Part shown: positions 1 through 5,684 of the stretch, piece after piece | Layout: each line of letters begins with the position of its first letter | Numbering within the stretch: the stretch's first letter is position 1 | Origin: Bacillota bacterium | GTDB lineage: Bacteria > Bacillota_A > Clostridia > Clostridiales > Clostridiaceae | Reading direction: 5' to 3' | Assembly (NCBI GenBank): GCA_021780795.1 | Contig: JAJXYA010000097.1 | Span: 1-5,870, forward strand | DNA length: 5,870 nucleotides | Program-made: the position numbers and the translations under genes | The notes under the pieces: generated by a model | Told to the model about the DNA's origin: nothing | The model's input: only the letters and a program-made list of their open reading frames with translations | Databases searched by the model: none

Positions 1-2440
1 ACTTAAGAAAAATGAGGCTATTTTTAATGACAAAATGGCAATGGGTAAAAAGCAGATAGAAAATGGCAAAGCACAGATACAAGCTGGAGAAGCTGAGATG
101 AATGCTAAATATAGGGATATAGAGAAAGGAAGGATTCAAATTGCTGAAGGCAGGAATAAGCTTAATGATAGTGAGAAGAGCCTTAATTTAGGAAAGCAGC
201 AAGCAGCAAATAATATTTCATCCTCAGTATCTGAAAAAGTATATGAAGCAAAAAAACAGTTGGAGTCGGACCCAACGAATTCTATGTATATGGCTCAGTA
301 TAACTTTCTAAACGAGACCTATGAAAAGGATATTAAGAATAGAGATTTTGACAGTATGTATAGCTCCTTAAAAAATGATAATAAGTTAGAGGCTATAAAG
401 GCCTATTTTGATATGGAAGCTTTAAAAAGTAACTTCGATAAGGCACTAGCTGATATAAGTGCTGGAAGGCTACAATTATCTAATACTGAAAAAGTTCTTC
501 AAGATGGAGAGGCTAAAATTATTGCTGGAAGAGCAGACCTTAAAGTGAATAAGGGAAAAATAGTAAGTTCAGAGATTCAGTTAAATGAAGGAAGGCAGCA
601 AGGATTATTAAAGCTTAATAAAGGAAGAAAAGAACTTGAAGACGGACAAATAGAAATTCAAAAAAATACTGAAAAACTAAAGGCTGAGGAAAAAAAGGCA
701 AATGCTAAAATTAAGGATGGAGAAGCTCAAATTCAGGAAAACAGGGATACGCTTGAAGAGATTAAAATCCCGGACTGGTATGTCCTTGGAAGGTCTGCTA
801 ATGTAGGATATGAAACTTACAGGCAAGATAGTGATAGGATTGATAATATAGGAAAAGCGTTTCCACTAATATTTTTCTTAGTAGCATCCCTAGTAAGTCT
901 TACAACTATGACAAGGATGGTTCAAGAAAAGAGAATAGAGATAGGGACATTTAAGGCCTTAGGGTATTCTAGAATATCAATAGTATCTCATTATCTTATA
1001 TACTCACTGTCTGCAAGTCTTATTGGCAGTTTAATTGGTGTGTCTGTTGGGTTCAGGTTATTTCCACCATTTATAATGAATGCCTATGATTCACTTTATA
1101 CTATAGGAGGATCAGTAACACCATTTAATACAGGACTTGCACTACAGGCATCTTTAATAGCTATATTGTTTACTGCAGCTGCTGCTGTAGCCGCAACATT
1201 AGAGGAACTAAGAGAAGACCCAGCTTCTTTAATGAGGCCTAAGCCACCTAAATCAGGGAAAACCATATTACTTGAAAGGGTTACTTTCATATGGAAAAGA
1301 TTGAATTTTACAAGTAAAGTAACTGCTAGAAACATATTTAGATATAAACAGAGGCTTTTCATGACGGTAATTGGGATTGCTGCTTGTACAGGACTCATGA
1401 TAACAGGCTTTGGCCTTAAAGAAGGAATAATTGGTGCAACAGAAAAACAATTTAGCGACATTTATAAATATGATATGCAGGGTACTCTTACAAAAAATGT
1501 AAGGGAAGCTGAAAAGAATAGTATAAAAGAAAAAGTAATAAAAGATTCTAATATTAAATCAGTATTATTTGCCTATTTAAAGAACGGCTCAGTTAAGATG
1601 GAGAACTCTAAAAGTCATGATGCTTATATAGTTGTCCCTGAGGATAAGGGGTCTCTAAATAGTTATATAAATCTAACAAAAAAAGATACAGATTTAAACC
1701 TTAATGATAATGGTGTAATTATAACTGAAAAACTTTCTAAGATTATTAATAAAAAGGTGGGAGATACCATTGTAATCACCATAGAGGATAAAGCCATAGA
1801 AGCTAAAATTTCAGAAATAACAGAGCATTATGTTCAACACTATATTTATATGAGTCCTGGGTATTATCAAAAGATAACTGGTAATAGGCCAGTCTTTAAT
1901 AGTTTTTATGGATTGATTAAAAATACTTCAGAAGCCTATGAGAATAACACATCAAGCAAATTAAAGGAAATTAAGAGTATAAACTCTATAGGCTTTAAGA
2001 ACAATGTGCATGTTGATTTTAATAAGAGTATTAAAAGTATAAATTCTGTGGTATTAGTGTTAATAGTATCAGCAGGGATTCTGGCCTTCGTTGTAATCTT
2101 TAATCTTACAAATATAAATATTAGTGAGAGAAAAAGAGAACTAGCAACGATAAAACTTTTAGGGTTTTATAATAATGAACTTGCAAAATATATATACAGA
2201 GAAAACATCATATTGACCATTATAGGAAGTTTAACAGGAATATTCATGGGAATTCTACTTAACAATTTTGTAATCACTACTGCAGAAACAGATGCAATTA
2301 TGTTTTTAAAAAAGATTAGTCCAATTTATTTCATGTATTCTGTTTTACTTACAATTCTATTTTCTGTAGTTGTAAACTTGGCTATGTATAATAGATTTGA
2401 TAAAATTGATATGATAGAATCACTTAAGAGTGCAGAATAA
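1..2440 (+). CDS. FtsX-family ABC transporter permease with extracellular coiled coil (5' partial)
   Basis: Membrane permease of an ABC transporter of the FtsX/MacB type. This family usually works with a separate ATPase in export, lipid or peptide handling, or antimicrobial-peptide resistance; the substrate cannot be told here. The frame is open from nt 2, before the first ATG (nt 35), which has no good ribosome binding site, so the true start and the first membrane helix lie outside the window. Counting from the nt 35 Met, residues 1-245 are charged coiled coil with Gly at heptad spacing (GKKQIEN, GKAQIQA, GEAEMNA). A first FtsX domain follows: helices near 276-297, 316-340 and 367-389, with the signature EKRIEIGTFKALGYS after the first. 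After a linker comes a helix at 440-462, an extracellular MacB-like domain (about 465-665), then a second FtsX domain with helices near 670-692, 723-747 and 763-786 and the matching motif SERKRELATIKLLGF. It ends at a TAA just before a terminator. No ATPase gene is visible; it may lie upstream. Confidence 0.9.
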   Translation, partial: LKKNEAIFNDKMAMGKKQIENGKAQIQAGEAEMNAKYRDIEKGRIQIAEGRNKLNDSEKSLNLGKQQAANNISSSVSEKVYEAKKQLESDPTNSMYMAQYNFLNETYEKDIKNRDFDSMYSSLKNDNKLEAIKAYFDMEALKSNFDKALADISAGRLQLSNTEKVLQDGEAKIIAGRADLKVNKGKIVSSEIQLNEGRQQGLLKLNKGRKELEDGQIEIQKNTEKLKAEEKKANAKIKDGEAQIQENRDTLEEIKIPDWYVLGRSANVGYETYRQDSDRIDNIGKAFPLIFFLVASLVSLTTMTRMVQEKRIEIGTFKALGYSRISIVSHYLIYSLSASLIGSLIGVSVGFRLFPPFIMNAYDSLYTIGGSVTPFNTGLALQASLIAILFTAAAAVAATLEELREDPASLMRPKPPKSGKTILLERVTFIWKRLNFTSKVTARNIFRYKQRLFMTVIGIAACTGLMITGFGLKEGIIGATEKQFSDIYKYDMQGTLTKNVREAEKNSIKEKVIKDSNIKSVLFAYLKNGSVKMENSKSHDAYIVVPEDKGSLNSYINLTKKDTDLNLNDNGVIITEKLSKIINKKVGDTIVITIEDKAIEAKISEITEHYVQHYIYMSPGYYQKITGNRPVFNSFYGLIKNTSEAYENNTSSKLKEIKSINSIGFKNNVHVDFNKSIKSINSVVLVLIVSAGILAFVVIFNLTNINISERKRELATIKLLGFYNNELAKYIYRENIILTIIGSLTGIFMGILLNNFVITTAETDAIMFLKKISPIYFMYSVLLTILFSVVVNLAMYNRFDKIDMIESLKSAE

Positions 2441-2444
2441 CTAG

Positions 2445-2483
2445 AAAAAAAGATGTGCTAGACTTGTCTAGCACATCTTTTTT
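2445..2483. terminator. Bidirectional intrinsic terminator between convergent genes
   Basis: A perfect 13-bp inverted repeat, AGATGTGCTAGAC (2451-2463) and GTCTAGCACATCT (2466-2478), is separated by only two bases. It is flanked by an A-run (2445-2450) on the left and a T-run (2479-2483) on the right. It can therefore end transcription of the permease gene on the + strand and of the lipoprotein gene on the - strand. The stop codon of the latter, at 2485-2487, sits directly against the T-run. Confidence 0.92.
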
Positions 2484-2484
2484 A

Positions 2485-2868
2485 TTATTTTGTATATTTG
2501 TCTGGATTTTTTGCCATTTCATTTGCAATAGAAGTGGCTACGTTACATACTCTTACAAGAGCATCTTTTTGAATGACTGAGATGTTATCTTTATCAGTAT
2601 GATAGCCTGTAAAAGGTCCGCACTCAAAGAAAACTTCACCTATTCCATTTTGGGCAAAAGGCACATGATCACTTCTGTCAAATTCATTTCTAGTGTAGGA
2701 ATATTTAAAGTCTTTTGCACAAGCCTCTGCTAGCTCGGCAGGAACTGTCTTAGAATCCTTAAGAAAGGAAACTTTAGTAGTACCGCTTTGATTTGAAGAA
2801 CAAGAGGTAAAAGTAAAAAGCAGAATAATTGTAAGTGTTAATGGACCCCAATTTTTTATTTTTCTCAT
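2485..2868 (-). pseudogene. Internally deleted M28-family peptidase lipoprotein (remnant)
   Basis: A 127-residue lipoprotein with an intact frame. Residues 1-23 are a lipoprotein signal peptide: basic start MRKIK, a hydrophobic core, and a lipobox-like FTSC with Cys23 as the lipidation site. From about residue 33 the protein resembles the C-terminal end of M28 zinc aminopeptidases: a helix (VPAELAEACAKDF), then RSDHVPFAQNGIGEVFFECGP and GYHTDKDN, matching the family pattern SDH.PF...GIP...GYHT..D. His90 would be the last zinc ligand. The earlier ligands (the HxD region, the EE pair and the next Asp) are absent, and the usual ~200 or more residues between signal peptide and this segment are missing. 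I infer an in-frame internal deletion near residues 28-32 (nt 2773-2784), so it is probably catalytically dead. Translation signals look intact (AGAGGGGGA seven bases before ATG), so a short secreted lipoprotein may still be made. It might instead be a naturally short protein that kept the fold fragment. Confidence 0.75.
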
Positions 2869-2871
2869 AAG

Positions 2872-2882
2872 AAATCCCCCTC
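2872..2882 (-). promoter_or_regulatory. Ribosome binding site of the M28-like lipoprotein gene
   Basis: Read on the - strand, GAGGGGGATTT lies just before the ATG at 2868-2866. The G-run ends seven bases from the start codon. This supports the chosen start and shows the translation signal has not decayed. Confidence 0.7.
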
Positions 2883-3031
2883 TTACATAGATTTATTACA
2901 ATAATTAATATGCAATGAATTCATTTAATATACAATTGCCGGATTAAATAGATTATGTCGCATATCATAACTTGTCGTACTTTTATATTGATAGAATGTA
3001 TTTATTTTACAAAGATTAAAAGGAAATTACG

Positions 3032-3118
3032 ATGAGAACCTTTTATTATTTTATGGTGAATATTGTAATTATAGATTTTTTATATTTTGTTTTATCTTTA
3101 CCCATAGGTATTGTTTAA
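3032..3118 (+). CDS. Possible 28-residue hydrophobic small peptide
   Basis: A short frame from ATG at 3032 to TAA at 3116-3118, preceded by AAAGGAAA with AGGA seven bases before the start. The predicted peptide begins MRTFYYFMVNIVIID and continues with a hydrophobic stretch ending SLPIGIV, so nearly all of it could span a membrane once. It has one basic residue near the start and one Asp in the middle. AT-rich DNA readily yields Phe/Ile/Tyr-rich frames by chance, and I see no well-spaced promoter directly upstream (TTGTCG at 2972 and TAGAAT at 2992 are only 14 bp apart). I do not recognise a family. The placed ribosome binding site is the main argument for it. Confidence 0.25.
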   Translation: MRTFYYFMVNIVIIDFLYFVLSLPIGIV

Positions 3119-3265
3119 TGCCATTTGCTAATATATATATATCCAAATTGATAGAATGAAAAACTCCAATTATTAGTGATAAGGTTTACATTTTATTATT
3201 ATAAAATATATTAGTAAAATAATTGATAAATTCTCAACAAAACTGAAAAATAACAAAAAAAAGTG

Positions 3266-3294
3266 TTGTTTCATTCTGATGTATTTGCTAAAAT
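3266..3294 (+). promoter_or_regulatory. Sigma-A-type promoter with extended -10 for the NifU-like/GGGtGRT operon
   Basis: TTGTTT (3266-3271) is followed after exactly 17 bp by TAAAAT (3289-3294). TG at 3286-3287 one base upstream of the -10 gives an extended -10. The -10 differs from TATAAT at one base. Transcription would start near 3301, giving a leader of about 105 nt before the ATG at 3406. This is the best promoter match in the intergenic region. Confidence 0.7.
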
Positions 3295-3308
3295 AAAACA
3301 GTTGGCAG

Positions 3309-3327
3309 TTACCTTCATGAAGGGTAA
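3309..3327 (+). promoter_or_regulatory. Palindrome/hairpin at the start of the operon leader
   Basis: A perfect 12-bp palindrome, CCTTCATGAAGG (3312-3323), is extended by TTA on the left and, across one extra G, TAA on the right. It lies about 10 bp after the predicted transcription start, so it could be a DNA operator for a dimeric repressor or a hairpin at the 5' end of the mRNA. A second small hairpin, AATCC-TTA-GGGTT, follows at 3355-3367. The leader does not match any riboswitch class I can recognise. Confidence 0.45.
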
Positions 3328-3405
3328 TAAAAAGACAATTGCAATATGTGGACAAATCCTTAGGGTTTTCATAAGCATTATTATCAAGGAGGGGGATTTT
3401 ATAAT

Positions 3406-4098
3406 ATGATGTATTCAACAGAAGTTGCACATATGTGCGTTCTAGCAAAAGGAGCAAATCATGGTCCAGCACCAATACCACAAGAAGGTAGATGGGTACA
3501 ATCTAAGGAAGTTTCAGACATATCAGGTTTAACTCATGGAGTGGGCTGGTGTGCACCACAACAAGGAGCTTGTAAATTAACACTTAATGTTAAAGCAGGT
3601 ATTATCCAAGAAGCTCTAGTTGAAACGATTGGATGTTCAGGAATGACTCATTCAGCAGCTATGGCAGCAGAAATTCTTACTGGAAAGACTATATTAGAGG
3701 CATTAAACACAGACTTAGTTTGTGATGCAATAAATGTTGCTATGAGAGAATTATTCTTACAAATAGTATATGGCAGAACACAAACTGCATTCTCAGAAGA
3801 TGGTCTTCCAATTGGAGCAGGTCTTGAGGATTTAGGAAAGGGTCTTAGAAGTCAAGTTGGAACTATGTATGGTACTTTAGATAAGGGACCAAGATATTTA
3901 GAAATGGCTGAAGGCTATGTAAACAGACTTGCTATAGGCGAAGAAGGCGATATCATAGGTTATGAATTCGTTCACCTAGGTAAGGTTATGGAAATGGTTC
4001 AAAAGGGAATAGATGCTAACGAAGCTATAAAGAAAGCTACTGGAACATACGGTAGATTTGATGAAGCTACAAAATACGTTAATCCAAGACACGAATAA
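3406..4098 (+). CDS. NifU/IscU-like iron-sulfur scaffold protein, partner of GGGtGRT protein
   Basis: A 230-residue cytoplasmic protein. Residues about 45-110 resemble the NifU N-terminal/IscU fold: CKLTLNVKAGIIQEALVETIGCSGMTHSAAMAAEILTGKT corresponds to the IscU stretch from the KLQI strand through the central cluster cysteine (Cys77 here) and the following helix ending GK.L.EAL. Cys49, Cys56 and Cys106 are also present, but the IscU C-G-D motif is replaced by WCAPQQGACK, and no HCS-type third cysteine is seen. Residues 115-230 (YGRTQTAFSEDGLPIGAGLEDLGKG onward) are not part of standard NifU and are of unknown function. Proteins of this kind are often annotated as Fe-S cluster assembly scaffolds; cluster binding here is inferred. 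The start is the first of two ATGs (3406, 3409) after AAGGAGGGGG at 3386-3395, a slightly long gap. It is followed 18 bp later by the GGGtGRT gene, with which it surely forms an operon. There are no membrane segments or signal peptide. Either ATG could be used. Confidence 0.85.
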   Translation: MMYSTEVAHMCVLAKGANHGPAPIPQEGRWVQSKEVSDISGLTHGVGWCAPQQGACKLTLNVKAGIIQEALVETIGCSGMTHSAAMAAEILTGKTILEALNTDLVCDAINVAMRELFLQIVYGRTQTAFSEDGLPIGAGLEDLGKGLRSQVGTMYGTLDKGPRYLEMAEGYVNRLAIGEEGDIIGYEFVHLGKVMEMVQKGIDANEAIKKATGTYGRFDEATKYVNPRHE

Positions 4099-4102
4099 TT
4101 AA

Positions 4103-4108
4103 AGGAGG
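4103..4108 (+). promoter_or_regulatory. Strong ribosome binding site between the two operon genes
   Basis: AGGAGG lies in the 18-bp gap between the TAA of the NifU-like gene and the ATG at 4117, eight bases before the start codon. It fixes the start of the downstream gene and suggests efficient co-translation from one mRNA. Confidence 0.85.
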
Positions 4109-4116
4109 GTGAAATT

Positions 4117-5118
4117 ATGGCTTTATTTGAAAGTTATGAAAGAAGAATAGGCAAAATAACAGAAGTTCTTAGAGCATATGGAATGGAAACTTTAGACGAC
4201 GCAAAGGCGCTTTGTGAAGCAAAAGGTTTCGATCCTTATACAATATGTAAGGAAATACAACCGATAGCATTTGAAAATGCTGCTTGGGCATACGTTTTAG
4301 GAGCTGCAATAGCAATAAAGAAGAACTGTACAAAAGCTGCTGATGCTGCAGTCGCAATCGGAGAAGGCTTACAAGCATTTTGTATCGCTGGATCAGTTGC
4401 AGATGATAGAAAAGTAGGTATAGGTCACGGAAACTTAGCTGCAATGTTACTTAAAGAAGAAACTAAGTGTTTCGCTTTCCTTGCAGGTCATGAAAGTTTT
4501 GCGGCTGCAGAAGGCGCAATTGGGCTTGCTAGATCAGCAAACAAAGTGAGACAAGAACCATTAAGAGTAATCTTAAACGGTCTTGGAAAAGATGCAGCTC
4601 AAATAATTTCAAGAATAAACGGTTTTACTTATGTTCAAACTCAATTTGATTATTTAACTGGTGAAGTTAAAATAGTTAAAGAGATTGCATATTCAAAGGG
4701 TGAAAAAGCTAAGGTTAGATGTTACGGTTCTGACGATGTTAGAGAAGGTGTTGCAATAATGCATTCAGAATCCGTTGACGTATCAATTACTGGTAATTCA
4801 ACTAACCCAACAAGATTCCAACATCCAGTAGCAGGCACATACAAAAAAGAATGTACAGAACAAGGTAAGAAGTACTTCTCAGTGGCATCAGGTGGTGGTA
4901 CAGGAAGAACTCTGCACCCAGATAATATGGGTGCAGGTCCAGCTTCATATGGAATGACTGATACTATGGGAAGAATGCATTCAGATGCTCAATTCGCAGG
5001 ATCATCATCAGTTCCAGCACATGTTGAAATGATGGGATTCATTGGAATGGGTAATAATCCAATGGTAGGTGCTTCAGTTGCTGTTGCAGTTGCTATCGAA
5101 GAAGCAATGAAGAAATAA
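4117..5118 (+). CDS. GGGtGRT-family protein
   Basis: A 333-residue soluble protein of the GGGtGRT family (Pfam), named for its signature, seen here at residues 259-265 (GGGTGRT) within SVASGGGTGRTLHPDNMGAG. The family has no established biochemical function that I know of. Other conserved-looking blocks are an N-terminal helical region (1-50, with Cys33 and Cys44), GIGHGNLAAMLL (101-112), FLAGHESFAAAEGAIGLAR (121-139), and a Gly/Met-rich C-terminus (SYGMTDTMGRMHSDAQFAGSS, then MMGFIGMGNNPMVGAS). There are seven cysteines (33, 44, 71, 89, 118, 202, 246) and several His next to Gly, which would suit metal, Fe-S or nucleotide contacts, but this is inference. No transmembrane segment or export signal is evident. 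It is the second gene of an operon with a NifU-like scaffold, so the two products probably act in one pathway or complex. Both genes use more TTC, AAC and GGT codons than the permease upstream, as expected for well-expressed genes. The length looks complete. Confidence 0.93.
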   Translation: MALFESYERRIGKITEVLRAYGMETLDDAKALCEAKGFDPYTICKEIQPIAFENAAWAYVLGAAIAIKKNCTKAADAAVAIGEGLQAFCIAGSVADDRKVGIGHGNLAAMLLKEETKCFAFLAGHESFAAAEGAIGLARSANKVRQEPLRVILNGLGKDAAQIISRINGFTYVQTQFDYLTGEVKIVKEIAYSKGEKAKVRCYGSDDVREGVAIMHSESVDVSITGNSTNPTRFQHPVAGTYKKECTEQGKKYFSVASGGGTGRTLHPDNMGAGPASYGMTDTMGRMHSDAQFAGSSSVPAHVEMMGFIGMGNNPMVGASVAVAVAIEEAMKK

Positions 5119-5138
5119 ATTTCTGTGTGTTCAATAAC

Positions 5139-5198
5139 AATAAAGTTTAGTCAAAATGAAACAAGTTTGGTTAAACATAATAAAGTTTAGTTAAGGCT
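5139..5198 (+). repeat. 20-bp tandem repeat array (three imperfect units)
   Basis: Three units with exact 20-bp period start at 5139, 5159 and 5179. Their cores are AATAAAGTTTAGTCAA, AAACAAGTTTGGTTAA and AATAAAGTTTAGTTAA. The array begins 21 bp after the GGGtGRT stop codon and runs into the left arm of the terminator. The core is the reverse complement of the AACCAAACTTTATT copies found further right. A 20-bp period places the units on the same face of the helix, as a protein-binding array might. Confidence 0.7.
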
Positions 5199-5244
5199 GA
5201 GCAACCATGAAGGGTTTCCCGTTCATTGGTTGCACAGCCTTTTT
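5193..5244 (+). terminator. Intrinsic terminator of the NifU-like/GGGtGRT operon
   Basis: A long hairpin. AAGGCTG (5193-5199) pairs with CAGCCTT (5235-5241), GCAACCA (5201-5207) with TGGTTGC (5227-5233), then TGAA with TTCA and GGG with CCC around a TTT loop (5215-5217), with an A/A mismatch and two bulges. A T-run (5240-5244) follows. It lies 75 bp after the stop codon and ends the two-gene operon. Confidence 0.92.
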
Positions 5245-5249
5245 AAATT

Positions 5250-5276
5250 CCCGCCTGTACACTCAAAAATAAGGCC
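5250..5276. repeat. 28-bp direct repeat, copy 1
   Basis: Starts CCCGCCTGTACACTC and ends AAAAATAAGGCC. It matches the copy at 5425-5452 at 25 of 28 positions, with two substitutions and one missing base. It lies directly after the operon terminator. Confidence 0.65.
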
Positions 5277-5367
5277 TTAAAAGAATAGATTTTCAAATAG
5301 ATTCCCATATAGAAAACCAAACAGAACACCTCACCGCACACCCCATAAAATCATGCTTTAGAAGAGA

Positions 5368-5421
5368 ATAGAAAATAAAATAGAAGAAAAATAGAAAGAA
5401 AAAATAGAAAAATAAATAGAT
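5368..5421. repeat. Imperfect ~12-bp A-rich array (ATAGAA repeats)
   Basis: ATAGAA occurs at 5368, 5380, 5391 and 5404, followed by ATAGAT at 5416, so the spacing is 12, 11, 13 and 12 bp. The intervening bases are almost all A and G on the + strand. Stop codons break any long frame on this strand, so it looks noncoding. Confidence 0.5.
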
Positions 5422-5424
5422 CAC

Positions 5425-5452
5425 CCCGCCTGTATACTCGAAAAATAAAGCC
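5425..5452. repeat. 28-bp direct repeat, copy 2
   Basis: Starts CCCGCCTGTATACTCG and ends AAAAATAAAGCC. It is the same element as at 5250-5276, 175 bp further on and in the same orientation. The two copies flank the A-rich array. Confidence 0.65.
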
Positions 5453-5501
5453 ATCATTTCCCCTTCTTCCTTGCAAGTTTTCACCTGCATTACTTTCAAG
5501 A

Positions 5502-5515
5502 AACCAAACTTTATT
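5502..5515. repeat. AACCAAACTTTATT repeat, copy 1
   Basis: An exact copy of a 14-mer that also occurs at 5577 and 5671. Its reverse complement, AATAAAGTTTGGTT, closely matches the 20-bp array units at 5139-5192. A half copy (AACCAAAC) is at 5315-5322. Confidence 0.7.
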
Positions 5516-5576
5516 CTCATTTATTTTTGTGGAATTTTGAATAGAAAAAGACTAGAAAAAGGTAGGAAATGGGGAA

Positions 5577-5590
5577 AACCAAACTTTATT
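5577..5590. repeat. AACCAAACTTTATT repeat, copy 2
   Basis: Second exact copy, 75 bp after the first and in the same orientation. It is preceded by a purine-rich stretch ending ATGGGGAA. Confidence 0.7.
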
Positions 5591-5670
5591 GTGATTCGGA
5601 AGAAAATGGAAAAATGGAGTGAGTGATACCAACGGTTGTAGGAGTCGGAAAAGAGGAAAAAAGGGGTTTT

Positions 5671-5684
5671 AACCAAACTTTATT
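5671..5684. repeat. AACCAAACTTTATT repeat, copy 3
   Basis: Third exact copy, 94 bp after the second. It is also preceded by a purine run with GGGG, and its last two bases overlap the -35 element of the promoter candidate at 5683. Confidence 0.7.

Larger units (their letters stand above)
2869..3260. other. AT-rich divergent intergenic region with short repeats
   Basis: Very AT-rich DNA between the leftward lipoprotein gene and the promoter of the rightward operon. It holds a 12-bp palindrome AATGAATTCATT (2914-2925), a near-repeat 20 bp apart (TTAATATGCAAT at 2905-2916, TTAATATACAAT at 2925-2936), and a direct repeat ATTGATAGAATG at 2987-2998 and 3147-3158. A short AT-dinucleotide run starts near 3130. 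On the - strand a weak promoter can be proposed for the lipoprotein gene (TTGTAT at 2935-2930 with AT-rich -10 options near 2905-2912), but the match is poor. The only ORF I would keep is the 28-codon one listed separately. Confidence 0.5.

Noticed and set aside
1096..1461. Open frame of 121 codons on the - strand inside the permease gene
   Set aside because: It lies opposite conserved membrane helices of the permease, has no family resemblance and no ribosome binding site of note; a shadow frame.
2872..3399. 11-bp inverted repeat GAGGGGGATTT at both ends of the divergent intergenic region
   Set aside because: Both copies are the ribosome binding sites of the two divergent genes, so similarity to each other is expected.
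3295..3405. Leader as a known riboswitch
   Set aside because: I looked for signatures of preQ1, THF, fluoride, guanidine, ZTP and manganese classes by eye and found none; only two small hairpins are evident.
3173..3481. 102-codon - strand frame across the operon promoter
   Set aside because: Leu/Phe/Tyr-rich product typical of AT-rich noncoding DNA; it overlaps the promoter, leader and start of the NifU-like gene.
3316..5215. Shared 10-mer CATGAAGGGT in the leader hairpin and in the operon terminator
   Set aside because: A 10-base match is expected by chance in a window of this size, and the two hairpins pair differently.
5293..5520. 75-codon - strand frame in the downstream region
   Set aside because: The Phe/Tyr-rich middle is just the A-rich repeat read backwards; no domain, no convincing ribosome binding site.
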